NCBI RefSeq assembly: GCF_003014735.1
Contig: NZ_PYAX01000010.1
Location: forward strand, 248,001-312,000
Source: Saccharothrix carnea
Lineage (GTDB): Bacteria; Actinomycetota; Actinomycetes; Mycobacteriales; Pseudonocardiaceae
Reading direction: 5' to 3'
DNA: 64,000 nucleotides
Of this stretch, positions 49,976 to 60,668 are shown one piece after another (within the stretch, counting starts at the first letter, position 1; every line of letters starts with the position of its first letter). Both the position numbers and the translations under genes were made by a program. The notes under the pieces are model-generated. The model was not told the origin of the DNA and did not search any database. It saw nothing but the letters and a program-made list of their open reading frames with translations.

Positions 49976-51145
49976 TCAGGGGTGGCGCGTCCGCTCCCCC
50001 GGCAGCACTCGCCGCGCACCCGCCCCACCCGGCGGCACCAGGGACTCCAGCGGCACGTGAGGCATCCCGTGAGCCTTCGCCACCTCCGCCTGCACCACCG
50101 CGCCGCCCACCACGTTCACGCCCCTCGCCAGCGCCGGATCAGCACCGATCGCCCGCCGGAACCCCTTGTCCGCCAACGCCATCACGAACGGCAGCGTCAC
50201 GTTCGTCAGAGCCCACGTCGACGTGTGCGGCACGGCGCCCGGCATGTTCGCCACGCAGTAGAACACCGAATCGTGCACCCGGTAGGTCGGCGCGTCGTGC
50301 GTAGTCGGCCGTGAGTCGGCGAAACAGCCACCCTGGTCGATGGCGATGTCGACCAGCACCGAACCCGACCGCATGGTCGACACCAGGTCGTTGCCCACCA
50401 GCGTCGGCGCCTTCGCGCCGGGCACGAGCACCGCGCCGATCACCAGGTCGGCCCACCGGCACGCCTTCTCCACCTCGTACGAGTTGCTCGCCACGGTCTG
50501 CAGGTGCCCCCGATAGGTGAAGTCGATCTGGCGCAGCCGGTTGACGTTGGTGTCCAGCACGACCACCTCCGCCTGCATGCCCAGCGCGACCGCGGCGGCG
50601 TTCATGCCGGCCACGCCCGCGCCCAGGACGGCCACCTTCCCCGCCGGCACGCCGGGCACGCCGCCGAGCAGCACCCCGCGCCCACCCTGGTTGCGTTCCA
50701 GGCAGTGCGCGCCGACCTGCGTCGCCATCCGGCCCGCGACCTCGCTCATCGGCGCCAGCAACGGCAGCGAACCGTCCGCCGACTGCACGGTCTCGTAAGC
50801 GATCGCGTCGATGCCGGACGCGACGATCGCCCGCGTGCACCGCGCGTCGGCGGCCAGGTGCAGGTAGGTGAACAGGGTCTGGCCCGGCCGCATCCGGTGG
50901 AACTCCTCGGCCACCGGCTCCTTCACCTTGAGCACCAGCTCGGCCTCGCCCCACACGTCGTCGGCGCTCCGGACGATCTCCGCACCGGCCGCGGCGAACT
51001 CGTCGTCCAGGATCGAGGACCCGCCGCCGGCACCCGCCTCGACCAGCACGCGGTGCCCCCGGCGCGCCAGCTCCACCACGCCCGCCGGGGTGATGGCGAC
51101 CCGGTACTCGTGGTTCTTCACCTCTCGGGGTACTCCGACCAGCAC
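49976..51145 (-). CDS. ald: Alanine dehydrogenase
   Basis: 389 aa from a GTG at 51145. It matches M. tuberculosis Ald throughout: VGVPREVKNHEYRVAITPAG, ELVLKVKEPVAEEFHRM with the substrate Lys, TYLHLAADARCTRAI with the catalytic His, VAVLGAGVAGMNAAAVALG (NAD-binding), DIAIDQGGCFADSRPTTHD and FYCVANMPGAVPHTST. It interconverts pyruvate plus ammonia and L-alanine using NADH. The last ~25 residues (GGAGARRVLPGERTRHP) extend beyond the family end. Monocistronic, divergent from the TM2 gene. Confidence 0.95.
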   Translation of the reverse strand: MLVGVPREVKNHEYRVAITPAGVVELARRGHRVLVEAGAGGGSSILDDEFAAAGAEIVRSADDVWGEAELVLKVKEPVAEEFHRMRPGQTLFTYLHLAADARCTRAIVASGIDAIAYETVQSADGSLPLLAPMSEVAGRMATQVGAHCLERNQGGRGVLLGGVPGVPAGKVAVLGAGVAGMNAAAVALGMQAEVVVLDTNVNRLRQIDFTYRGHLQTVASNSYEVEKACRWADLVIGAVLVPGAKAPTLVGNDLVSTMRSGSVLVDIAIDQGGCFADSRPTTHDAPTYRVHDSVFYCVANMPGAVPHTSTWALTNVTLPFVMALADKGFRRAIGADPALARGVNVVGGAVVQAEVAKAHGMPHVPLESLVPPGGAGARRVLPGERTRHP

Positions 51146-51213
51146 CCCTGAAGCGTAGGTGGACCAGCGGGTTCCGGCCGGCCCGGCGGCGTGCGGCTGT
51201 TAGCGTTCCCCCT

Positions 51214-51843
51214 GTGTCGGAACCACACCAGGTGCGCATCGGCGACCAGCAGCGCGAAGAGGCGATCAGCGCGCTCAACGACCACTTCGCGGGCGGTCGC
51301 CTGGAGATCGGCGAGTACGAGCAGCGCGTCGGCTACGCGTCCGCGGCGCAGACCGCGCAGGAGCTGGCCGCCCTGTTCCACGACCTGCCGCAGCCGCACC
51401 CGCAGTTCCTGCCGCCCGGTTACCCGCCGACCGCCGGGTACACCACTCCGCCGCCCGGCTTCCAGGCACCCGGCTTCCAGGCACCCGGCTTCCAGACGCC
51501 CGGTCAGGGCATCCCCGGCTACCCGCCGCCCGGCTACGCCGACCCGTCGTCCCACGGCTACGGCACGGCCTACGGCTACCCGCCGCCGGGGTTGAACCCG
51601 AACGCGCCGTACGGCGTGGACCCGTTGACCGGCCAGCCGCTGTCGGACAAGTCGCGCATCGCGGCGGGCGTGCTGCAGCTGGCGCTGCCGTTCGGCATCG
51701 GCCGGTTCTACATGGGTGACACCGCGATCGGCATCGCGCAGCTGCTGACCTGCGGCGGGTGCGGCATCTGGTCGCTGATCGACGGGATCATCCTGCTGGT
51801 CAACGGCGGCACGGACGGCCAGGGCCGCAAGCTACGCGACTAG
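51214..51843 (+). CDS. DUF1707-TM2 membrane protein
   Basis: 209 aa from a GTG at 51214 with no binding site, so possibly leaderless. An N-terminal DUF1707 domain (about 5-60, VRIGDQQREEAISALNDHFA, LEIGEYEQRVG) is followed by a Pro/Gly/Tyr-rich linker that contains APGFQAPGFQTPG repeats. It ends with a TM2 domain: GVLQLALPFGIGRFYMGDTA and GIAQLLTCGGCGIWSLIDGI. Both helices are well formed. DUF1707 occurs on many actinomycete envelope proteins of unknown role. Confidence 0.9.
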   Translation: MSEPHQVRIGDQQREEAISALNDHFAGGRLEIGEYEQRVGYASAAQTAQELAALFHDLPQPHPQFLPPGYPPTAGYTTPPPGFQAPGFQAPGFQTPGQGIPGYPPPGYADPSSHGYGTAYGYPPPGLNPNAPYGVDPLTGQPLSDKSRIAAGVLQLALPFGIGRFYMGDTAIGIAQLLTCGGCGIWSLIDGIILLVNGGTDGQGRKLRD

Positions 51844-52212
51844 GTTCCGCGCGAGCATCCACGTCACGGCCAGCGCCACCACCGGCACCCCGACCTTCCG
51901 CGTGACCGGCGGCGTCGGCCGCCCGGCCCGCGCCGCCCGGAACCACCGCGCCCACAGCCAGGCCAGCAGCGGCAGCCCGGCCACCAGCATCACGGCGTTG
52001 AACTGCCAGGCGCCGACCAGGTCGCCGTGCAGCAGCGCGTGCACCATGCGCGTGGACCCGCACGCCGGGCACTGGATGCCGGTCAACGCGTACAGCGGGC
52101 ACGGCGGCAGCAACGACCCGGGCTGGTTGGGGTCGACGAACAGCAGCACACCGCACCCGGCCACCGCCGTCACCGCCACCGCCAACGGACCCCGCACACC
52201 CACGAAAACCAT
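51832..52212 (-). CDS. DUF2752 membrane protein
   Basis: 126 aa from an ATG at 52212; a longer frame would read through the palindromic repeats and is rejected. Three hydrophobic helices (GPLAVAVTAVAGCGVLLF, FNAVMLVAGLPLLAWLWARW, GVPVVALAVTWMLARNL) and the family signature YALTGIQCPACGSTRMVHALLHGD, a CPxCGxTR motif. The last 12 bp overlap the convergent TM2 gene; the two families are often neighbours in actinomycetes. Function unknown. Confidence 0.9.
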   Translation of the reverse strand: MVFVGVRGPLAVAVTAVAGCGVLLFVDPNQPGSLLPPCPLYALTGIQCPACGSTRMVHALLHGDLVGAWQFNAVMLVAGLPLLAWLWARWFRAARAGRPTPPVTRKVGVPVVALAVTWMLARNLVA

Positions 52213-52226
52213 TATCCGCCGACCCC

Positions 52227-52372
52227 GAACGTCGAACTCACCGGTCCTGAGCGTTGAACTCACCGGTCCTGGACGTAGGACTCTCGCGTTCCGAACGTTG
52301 GACTCTCGCGAGAGTCCAACGTTCACGCGTCGAGAGTCCTACGTCCAGGACACCTGAGTTCAACGCTCAGGA
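52227..52372. repeat. Nested palindrome built from 22-bp repeat units
   Basis: Direct 22-bp units at 52227-52248, 52249-52270, 52271-52292 and a partial fourth at 52293, followed by inverted copies. Three inverted repeats share one centre at 52308/52309: 16 bp with no loop (52293-52308 with 52309-52324), 21 bp (52266-52286 with 52331-52351) and 18 bp (52245-52262 with 52355-52372), all exact. Each unit carries a CGTTGRACTC-like core. It spans the last codon of the NUDIX gene and the promoter side of the DUF2752 gene. Could form a cruciform or large RNA hairpin; terminator and mobile (REP/BIME-like) readings are both possible. Confidence 0.9.
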
Positions 52373-52983
52373 GCGGCGGGCGGCGAAGCGGGTCGGGCGG
52401 TCGCGGAACGGGGCGTCGGAGGGGCGCCCCGTCCCGCCACCGGTGACCACGGCGTGCGCGGCGAGCAGCCCGGACACGGCGGGGCCGTTGACGATCTCCC
52501 CGGCCAGGACCATGTCCACCGCCTCGGCCAACGGGAAGCGCTTCGCCTCCAGGTCGGCCTCCTCCTCGCCCTGCACCTCGCGGTCCACCTCGGTGAGCCC
52601 GCGCGCCAGGAACACCCGCACCACCTCGTCGGTGAACCCCGGTGACACGGCGACGTCCACCAACGTCACCCACTCCGACGCCGCGAGCCCGACCTCCTCG
52701 GCCAGCTCACGCCGTGCGGCGGCCAGCGGCGTCTCGTCACCGCCGTCCAACAACCCGGCAGGCAGCTCCCAGAGCCGCCTGCCGAGCGGGTGCCGGTACT
52801 GGTCGATCAACATGACCGCACCGGCATCGTCCAAGGCCACCACCGCGACCGCACCGAGGTGTTCCACCACCTCGCGCGACGCCGTTCCGCCACCAGGCAT
52901 GGCGACCTCGTCCACCCGCAACGCGACGACGCGCCCGACGTGCACGTCCCGCGACGAAACAGTCCCGAACTCGTGCCGGGGCG

Positions 52984-52987
<4 letters not shown>
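52367..52987 (-). CDS. NUDIX hydrolase (ADP-ribose pyrophosphatase-like)
   Basis: 206 aa from a GTG at 52987 overlapping the PyrG stop as GTGA; the open frame upstream is a shadow of pyrG. Core: VVEHLGAVAVVALDDAGAVM, QYRHPLGRRLWELPAGLLDG, NUDIX box GGDETPLAAARRELAEEVGL (G...E...REUXEEXGU complete), and VAVSPGFTDEVVRVFLARGL. Orthologue of Rv1700, which hydrolyses ADP-ribose-type substrates. The C-terminal tail (RPSDAPFRDRPTRFAARRS) ends in the palindrome. Confidence 0.92.
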
Positions 52988-54675
<1,688 letters not shown>

Positions 54676-55093
54676 GGAGGCTCCCCGTGGTCTGGATGTC
54701 CGCTAGGGGCAGGCTGCGGTGGTTCCGCACAGCTCAGCGCCCTGTCCACGGGCCCTAACGCTAACACGCCGCCGGTCACCCAGCGCGCCGGCGGGCACGC
54801 GAGCGTGTCACTCGGATGGACTAGGACCGGTCGAACAGGCGATCACGCACCCACAAACCACTCGCGAACCAGCCCGGAACACCCGGTTGCCGCCTCCCGA
54901 ACCGACCGGCCCGGGCTTCCCCGCCGACCATGCCCGACCACCCCAACCTGACCACCCAACCTGACCGCCCCACCCGACCACCCAGTCCGACCACCGAGCG
55001 GAACACCGGCCCGGTCACCCGAGCGGACGGTCAGACTTGAGCACTCAAGTTGACCGGAAGTCACTGGCCGCGCCGCGCCGCGCCGCCGGCCGC
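54676..55093. other. Gene-free stretch before pyrG with degenerate short repeats
   Basis: 418 bp between the pyrG start and the stop of the copper-transporter-like gene. It should hold the pyrG promoter. From about 54895 to 55021 the + strand is a run of imperfect CCCGACCACC / AACCTGACC units, low complexity with strong C/A bias. I see no gene. Confidence 0.55.
55029..55054 (-). terminator. Hairpin after the MctB-like gene
   Basis: ACTTGAG (55035-55041) and CTCAAGT (55044-55050) around CA, extended outward by GGTC/GACC pairing with one bulge; about 40 bp past the stop at 55094. Low GC for this region, with no long U-tract. Confidence 0.5.
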
Positions 55094-56032
55094 TCAGCCC
55101 TCCACGCCAGGCGCGGGAGCTTCGGCGTTGCCCGCCACCCCGTACCGGCCCGCCTTCCCCTCCAACTGCTCACGCAGCGCGAGCACCACCACCACGCGCC
55201 CCGCCGCCGTGTCCGCGTGGTCCACGGTCGACAGCACGGACGTGGCCGCTGTGTCCGCCCGCGCCACGCCCACCGCACCCATGCCCTCAGCCGACCGATC
55301 GCCGCCAGCCAGCACCGCGCCCGCCCCGGACCGGTCGAGCTGGGTGGCGAACCGCGCCACCACCGCCGCCCGGTCGGCCACCGCGTCACCCGTCACCGCC
55401 CCACCGGTCAGCACCACCGCGAGCTGCGCGGGCCGCAACCCCTCATCCGCCTTGACGAAACCCGCGCTGGACAGCCCGCCCAACGCCGCCGCCAGCTCGT
55501 CCGGCGTGCCCCGCGGCTGATTGGTACCCGGGTCGAGCAGCAGCACGGTCCCGAACAGCCCGCCCGCCCTGGTGCCGGGGTCGGCGCCGGTGGGCAGCCG
55601 GGTACCCGCGGGCTGCAGCCGGGCGACCAGGTCGAGCAGCTGGTCGGCCTTGTCCGGGTCGGTGAACGACTCGGTGAGCTGCAGCTCGCCGGTCACGGTC
55701 GCGCCCGCGTCACGCAGCAGCCCGGTCACCGCGTCCCGGTCGTCGGGCCGGGCGTCGGCGGTGGTGACCAGCACGACGGTCCGGTCGGCCAGCTGACCCT
55801 TCACCGCCAGCGGACCGACCGTGCCCGCGAACCGGTCCGCGTCGGCGAGCCGGGCGTCCAGCCCGTTGCGCTGCGCCTGCAGGTCGGCGACCTCCCGGCC
55901 CAACGCGCTGTTGTCGTCGTTGAGCCCGGACAGCAGCCGGCCGCTGATCGCGGTCGAGCCGAGCACCACCCCCACGGCGAGCGCGAGGAACACCGCGGTG
56001 ATGGAGACGATGTGGTAGCGCAGCGAGATCAC
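55094..56032 (-). CDS. mctB: MctB-like copper transport protein
   Basis: 312 aa from an ATG at 56032 overlapping the SteA stop (ATGA). One N-terminal transmembrane helix (about 8-27, VSITAVFLALAVGVVLGST), a coiled-coil segment (DDNSALGREVADLQAQRNGL), then an envelope-exposed alpha/beta domain. Orthologous by position and layout to Rv1698, a mycobacterial outer-membrane-associated channel that limits copper. Copper function is taken from the mycobacterial protein. Confidence 0.88.
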   Translation of the reverse strand: MISLRYHIVSITAVFLALAVGVVLGSTAISGRLLSGLNDDNSALGREVADLQAQRNGLDARLADADRFAGTVGPLAVKGQLADRTVVLVTTADARPDDRDAVTGLLRDAGATVTGELQLTESFTDPDKADQLLDLVARLQPAGTRLPTGADPGTRAGGLFGTVLLLDPGTNQPRGTPDELAAALGGLSSAGFVKADEGLRPAQLAVVLTGGAVTGDAVADRAAVVARFATQLDRSGAGAVLAGGDRSAEGMGAVGVARADTAATSVLSTVDHADTAAGRVVVVLALREQLEGKAGRYGVAGNAEAPAPGVEG

Positions 56033-57213
56033 GCGAACAACCCCCTGAACCAGTCGACGACGGATCGGAACGCGTCGGCAGCGACGTCGAGGTAGACGTG
56101 GCCGACCCCGGACACCGCGAGCGCGGACACCATCGCCGCCACGGCGGCCAGCACCAGCAGCGTGATCAGGCCGAGCGACACCCGGTTGCGGTGCAGGGTC
56201 GCCACGGCGTGGCCGTCGACCAGCTTGTTGCCGAGCTTGAGCCGGGTGAGGAAGGTCGACGGGGTCGACCCGGAGTTGCCCCGGTCCAGGAACTCGCGCA
56301 GTCCGGCCTGCAGGCCCACGGTCACCACCAGCGTCGCGCCGTGCGCCTCGGCCAGCAGCAGCGCCAGGTCCTCGGCGTTGCCGGTCGCGGGGAACGTCAC
56401 CGCGCCGATGCCCAGGTCCTGGATCCGCTCCAGGCCGGGCGCGTGGCCGTCGACCTGCGCGGGCACCACCACCTCCGAGCCCGACCGCAACGTCTCGGTG
56501 CCGATGGCGTCCGGGTCGCCGACGATGACGTCCGGTGCGAACCCGGCGTCGTGCAGGGTGTCCGCGCCCGCGTCCACGCCGATCAGCACCGGCCGGTGCT
56601 CGCGGATGTACTTGCGCAGCTTGCGCAGCTCCTCGGCGTGCCGGGGACCTCCCGCGACGACCAGCACCTGCCGGTCGCGGATCGGCACCAGCAGCTCGGG
56701 CACGCCGATGCCGTCCAGCAGCAGCGCGCGCTCCCGCCGCAGGAACTCGATGGTGTTCGCGGAGAACGCCTCCAGCTGCGCGGCCATGCCCGCCTTGGCC
56801 TCGATCATCGCGTCGGCGATCGACTCGGCGTCCTGCGCGACGCCGCGCGCGACCTCCTTCCCGCCGACGAACACGCCGCCCTCGTGCAGCCGCAGCTTCG
56901 TGCCGTCCCTGATCTCCCGCAGCACGGCCGTGCCGACGCCGTCGATCAGCGGTACGCCCGCCTCCACCAGCAGCTCCGGGCCGAGGTTCGGGAACCGGCC
57001 GGAGATGGACGTCGACGCGTTGACCACGCCCACCACCCCCGCGTGCACCAGGGCCTCGGCGGTGCGGCGGTCGATGTCGACGTGGTCCAGGACCGCGACG
57101 TCACCGGGACTGAGTCGGCGCAGCAGGTCGCCCGACCGGCGATCGACCCGCGCCACGCCGGTGACGCCTGGCAGTTCGCGGTGCGTGCGGCCGAGCAACC
57201 CGGAGAGCTTCAT
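56029..57213 (-). CDS. steA: SteA-like cytokinetic ring protein
   Basis: 394 aa from an ATG at 57213 (MKLSGLLGRT), matching the mycobacterial start; a GTG six codons upstream is an alternative. It follows Rv1697 closely: VARVDRRSGDLLRRLSPGDV, STSISGRFPNLGPELLVEAG, LLLDGIGVPELLVPI, VIVGDPDAIGTETLRSG, VDGHAPGLERIQDLGIGAVTF. A thiamine-pyrophosphokinase-like fold is fused to one C-terminal transmembrane helix (LGLITLLVLAAVAAMVSAL). Corynebacterial SteA acts with SteB in septum cleavage and daughter-cell separation. Confidence 0.92.
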   Translation of the reverse strand: MKLSGLLGRTHRELPGVTGVARVDRRSGDLLRRLSPGDVAVLDHVDIDRRTAEALVHAGVVGVVNASTSISGRFPNLGPELLVEAGVPLIDGVGTAVLREIRDGTKLRLHEGGVFVGGKEVARGVAQDAESIADAMIEAKAGMAAQLEAFSANTIEFLRRERALLLDGIGVPELLVPIRDRQVLVVAGGPRHAEELRKLRKYIREHRPVLIGVDAGADTLHDAGFAPDVIVGDPDAIGTETLRSGSEVVVPAQVDGHAPGLERIQDLGIGAVTFPATGNAEDLALLLAEAHGATLVVTVGLQAGLREFLDRGNSGSTPSTFLTRLKLGNKLVDGHAVATLHRNRVSLGLITLLVLAAVAAMVSALAVSGVGHVYLDVAADAFRSVVDWFRGLFA

Positions 57214-57288
57214 GAACCGATGGTGACTCACCTCGCCCGCAGTCCGCGGCCAACACGCCGACCCGGTCCGGGCTGGTCAGTGACACTG

Positions 57289-58038
57289 CTAATCCACAGT
57301 GGACGGATTACCCCCGGTAGGGTGACGTCGTTCGTCGGCCGACGAACGGGCCGCGCCGGGCAGCTCGACCACGGGAGGCAGCTCGGCCACCGGCGGCGCC
57401 ACGGGTCCAGCCGGACCGGCCGGCGGCACGTCCAGCTCGGACACCGGGATGGCGATGCCGAACGGCGGCGTGTCGTCGTCGTCCACTTGGTACACCGCCA
57501 CACCGGTGGGCCGCGGCACCCGCGCCGGCCAGTCGTGCGCCATCACCGCGCCGACGAGCAGCGCCAGCGCACCCAAGCCGATCAGCCACGCGCCGGTGCC
57601 GACGAACGTCTCCTGGGTGACGAACGAGACCGGCATCGTGTTGACCCCGAACAACGACCGCAACGTCTCCAACGCCGCCCACAGCGTGCCGATGGCGAGC
57701 CCGAAGCCCGCGAGCACGCCGAACCGGCCGATCGCCGCGAGCAGCGGCGTGCGCAGTTGCAGCAGCGCGCCGATCCCGGCGAGGACGGCCGCGAACACCA
57801 GGCCGTACCCGTAGACGGGGTGGTCGAACTCGGCCCCCTCCGGCCTGTTCAGGGGCGTCGGCTCCTCCAGGTACTCCCACCCGGTGAGCGCGACCAGCCG
57901 GGTCACGTCGGCGGGCGACGGGCGGCCCGGCCCCGGCCGCACCTCCGTGTCCACCCCGTACAGCGGGAACAACGAGCCCAGCACCACCAGGAGCGCTCCC
58001 GCGCCGAGGGTGATGACGACGATCGCGCGCCGGGTCAT
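57289..58038 (-). CDS. Hypothetical four-helix membrane protein with acidic VYxVDDD tail
   Basis: 249 aa from an ATG at 58038 with GGAGGAG upstream. Helices at the start (AIVVITLGAGALLVVLGSLF), middle (GYGLVFAAVLAGIGALLQL, LLAAIGRFGVLAGFGLAIGT) and AWLIGLGALALLVGAVMAH. The last ~55 residues are a Pro/Ala-rich tail containing AVYQVDDDDTPPFGIAIPVSE. It is a paralogue of the next gene, sharing that tail motif, with 111 bp between them. No known domain. Confidence 0.8.
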   Translation of the reverse strand: MTRRAIVVITLGAGALLVVLGSLFPLYGVDTEVRPGPGRPSPADVTRLVALTGWEYLEEPTPLNRPEGAEFDHPVYGYGLVFAAVLAGIGALLQLRTPLLAAIGRFGVLAGFGLAIGTLWAALETLRSLFGVNTMPVSFVTQETFVGTGAWLIGLGALALLVGAVMAHDWPARVPRPTGVAVYQVDDDDTPPFGIAIPVSELDVPPAGPAGPVAPPVAELPPVVELPGAARSSADERRHPTGGNPSTVD

Positions 58039-58149
58039 GTGGCCTTCTCCTCCGTGCTCGCGTGCCGCGGCCGGCGGACCGACCCCCACCCACCAGCAAA
58101 GCCGCACCGCGCGCCGCCGCCAACGGCCGACCGGGTGCCGTTGCCCCCG

Positions 58150-58818
58150 TCAGCGGCGGTCGTGCTCCGGTTCGGGGAGTTGCGCGACCTCCACCACCGG
58201 GATCCCGAACGGCGGGGTGTCGGTGTCGTCGGTGTCGGCCAGGTCGTCGTCCACCCGGTAGACCACCACTCCGGCGGGACGCGGCTCGGGCCGGCGGGCG
58301 TGCAGCAGCACCGTCCCGACCACCGCGATCACCACCGCGGCGACCAGCACCCAGACGCCCTCACCGACTTCCTCGATGAACAGCTCTTCGAGCGGGGGCC
58401 CGTTCCGCGGCTCGGCGTCCGGATCGGCCTCCCGCTCGTCCACCGCCGCGGCGACCACGGTGCCGGTGGTCCACACGGAGCCCGCCAGCAGCGCCGTCCC
58501 GGCGACCGCGACGTACCGGGCGGCCAGGCGCTGTACCTCCGGCAGCGCCACCAGCGCCGCCGCGAGGGCCAGCAGCAGCGCCGCGCCCACGATCGACACC
58601 CCGAACTGCGGCGTCGTCTGGCTCAGCACCAGGTCGAAGTCGGCCGCCTCGGAGTCGGCCGACACGCGGTCGCTGACGATCTTCCACGACGTCGTGGTGA
58701 ACCCGATCCGCTCACCGCGGAACACGCTGCCCTGCCAGAACAACGGCAGGAACGTGGCGACGACGGCCGCGACACCCGCCACCACCAGCAGGACCGCACC
58801 GAGCAGCCGTCTGCTCAC
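58150..58818 (-). CDS. Hypothetical membrane protein, paralogue of the adjacent gene
   Basis: 222 aa from a GTG at 58818 overlapping the RecN stop (GTGA). Helices at LLGAVLLVVAGVAAVVATF, VSIVGAALLLALAAALVAL, YVAVAGTALLAGSVWTTGTV and VWVLVAAVVIAVVGTVLL. The tail has VVVYRVDDDLADTDD then DTPPFGIPVVEVAQLPEPE, the same motif order as its neighbour. The two look like an old duplication inserted between steA and recN. Confidence 0.8.
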   Translation of the reverse strand: MSRRLLGAVLLVVAGVAAVVATFLPLFWQGSVFRGERIGFTTTSWKIVSDRVSADSEAADFDLVLSQTTPQFGVSIVGAALLLALAAALVALPEVQRLAARYVAVAGTALLAGSVWTTGTVVAAAVDEREADPDAEPRNGPPLEELFIEEVGEGVWVLVAAVVIAVVGTVLLHARRPEPRPAGVVVYRVDDDLADTDDTDTPPFGIPVVEVAQLPEPEHDRR

Positions 58819-60596
58819 TTCTTCTTCGCCTTGCGACGCACCACGGGCACGCTCTCCTTGTCCGCCTTCGCCGCCGCCAGCAGCTCTTCCGCATGCGCGC
58901 GGCCGGTGTCGGTGGAGTCCATGCCCGCGAGCATCCGCGCCAACTCGACCACCCGCTGCGACTCGTCCAGCCTCCGCACACCGCTGCGCGTCAGCACGCC
59001 GTCCGCCGTCTTGTCCACGACCAGGTGCCGGTCGGCGAACGCGGCGACCTGCGGCAGGTGCGTGACCACGATGACCTGGTGGCTGCGCGCCAACCGGGCC
59101 AGCCTGCGGCCGACCTCCACCGCCGCGCGACCGCCGACACCGGCGTCGACCTCGTCGAACACGAGCGTGGGCACCGGGTCGGAGTGCGACAGCACGACCT
59201 CCAGCGCCAGCATCACCCGCGACAGCTCACCGCCGGACGCACCCTTGTGCACCGGCAGCGCGGGCGCGCCGGGGTGCGCGATCAGCCGCAGCTCCACGTC
59301 GTCCACACCGCCGGCCCCGGCGTGCAGCAGCTGCCCGCCCACCTTCAACGCCTGCGGGTCGCCCTGCTCGGCCACCCTGGGCCGCACCGCGACCTCCACC
59401 GTGGCGTGCGGCATGGCCAGGCCGGTCAGCTCGTCGGACACCGCCCGACCCAGCTCCTCGGCGGCGGCGATCCGCTCGGCGGTCACCTGCTGCGCGTAGG
59501 TGACCAGCTCGACGGCCAGCTCGTCGCGCCGCGCGGCCAACGCCGCCAACGCCTCGTCGGACGTGTCGAGCCCGGCCAGCCGCGACGACGCGTCCTGCGC
59601 CCACGCGATCACGCCGTCCACGTCCGCGGCGTACTTGCGGGTCAACGACTTCAGCTCGGACTGGCGGGCGAGCACCTGCTCCAGCCGCGCCGGGTCGGCG
59701 TCCAGGTGCTCCAGGTAGGACGCGATCTCCGCGCCCACGTCGGCCAGCAGCGTCTCCGCCTCCACCAGCCGGGGCTCCAGGTCGCGCAGCTTCGGGTCGT
59801 CCGACGCCGTCAGCCGCCGCCGGGCCTCGCCGATCAACCCCAGCGCGCCGGGCACGTCCGGGTCGCCGTCCGGGGAGCCCGACACCGCGTACTGCGCGCC
59901 GGACGCGGCCTCCCGCAACTGGTCGGCGTCGGCGAGCCGGCGAGCCTCGGCGACCAGCTCCTCGTCCTCGCCCGGCTTCGGGTCGACCGCGGAGATCTCG
60001 GCCAGGCCGTGCCTCAGCATCTCGGCCTCACGGGCCAGCTCGTGCGACCGCGCGGTGCGCTCGGTCAGCTCGGTCGCGACCCGCAGCCACTCGTCGCGCA
60101 CCTTCCGGTACGCGCGCAGCGGCTCGGCGACCTCGTCACCGGCGAACCGGTCGAGCACCGACCGCTGCTCGGCGGGCCGCAGCAGCCGCAGCTGGTCGTT
60201 CTGCCCGTGCACCGCGAGCAGCTGCTCGGCCAGCTCGGACAGCACGCCGACCGGCACGGAACGCCCGCCCAGGTGGGCCCGGGAACGCCCGTCCGCGCCG
60301 ACAGTGCGGATCGCGATCACGCTGCCGTCGTCGTCGGGCTCGCCGCCGACCTCCTCGGCGACCTTCGCCGCGGGGCTGCCCGCGGGCGCGACGAACCGCC
60401 CCTCGACCACCGCCTTGTCCGCGCCGTTGCGCACGCGGGACGCCTCGGCCCGGCCACCGCCCAGCAGGTGGAGCCCGGTGACGACCATGGTCTTGCCCGC
60501 GCCGGTCTCGCCCGTCACCACGGTGAAACCGGCATCGAGCTCAAGGGTGGCCTCGTCGATCACACCGAGGCCCTGGATGCGCATCTCGGCCAGCAC
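58815..60596 (-). CDS. recN: DNA repair ATPase RecN
   Basis: 593 aa from a GTG at 60596 (VLAEMRIQGLG, matching the mycobacterial N-terminus); GTG/TTG codons at 60620 and 60626 are alternatives. SMC-like: Walker A GETGAGKT (29-36), VVTGLHLLGGGRAEASRVRN, two coiled-coil arms, signature GASGGELSRVMLALEVVL, Walker B PTLVFDEVDAGVGGRAAV and VTHLPQVAAFADRHLVV. Acts early at DNA double-strand breaks. Confidence 0.95.
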   Translation of the reverse strand: MLAEMRIQGLGVIDEATLELDAGFTVVTGETGAGKTMVVTGLHLLGGGRAEASRVRNGADKAVVEGRFVAPAGSPAAKVAEEVGGEPDDDGSVIAIRTVGADGRSRAHLGGRSVPVGVLSELAEQLLAVHGQNDQLRLLRPAEQRSVLDRFAGDEVAEPLRAYRKVRDEWLRVATELTERTARSHELAREAEMLRHGLAEISAVDPKPGEDEELVAEARRLADADQLREAASGAQYAVSGSPDGDPDVPGALGLIGEARRRLTASDDPKLRDLEPRLVEAETLLADVGAEIASYLEHLDADPARLEQVLARQSELKSLTRKYAADVDGVIAWAQDASSRLAGLDTSDEALAALAARRDELAVELVTYAQQVTAERIAAAEELGRAVSDELTGLAMPHATVEVAVRPRVAEQGDPQALKVGGQLLHAGAGGVDDVELRLIAHPGAPALPVHKGASGGELSRVMLALEVVLSHSDPVPTLVFDEVDAGVGGRAAVEVGRRLARLARSHQVIVVTHLPQVAAFADRHLVVDKTADGVLTRSGVRRLDESQRVVELARMLAGMDSTDTGRAHAEELLAAAKADKESVPVVRRKAKKK

Positions 60597-60668
60597 GCCC
60601 GGAACACTACTGGGCGACACAGACAAAGCGTGTGCTCGGGGGAGGGTGTTCCCCTGTTGATCAGGCCC

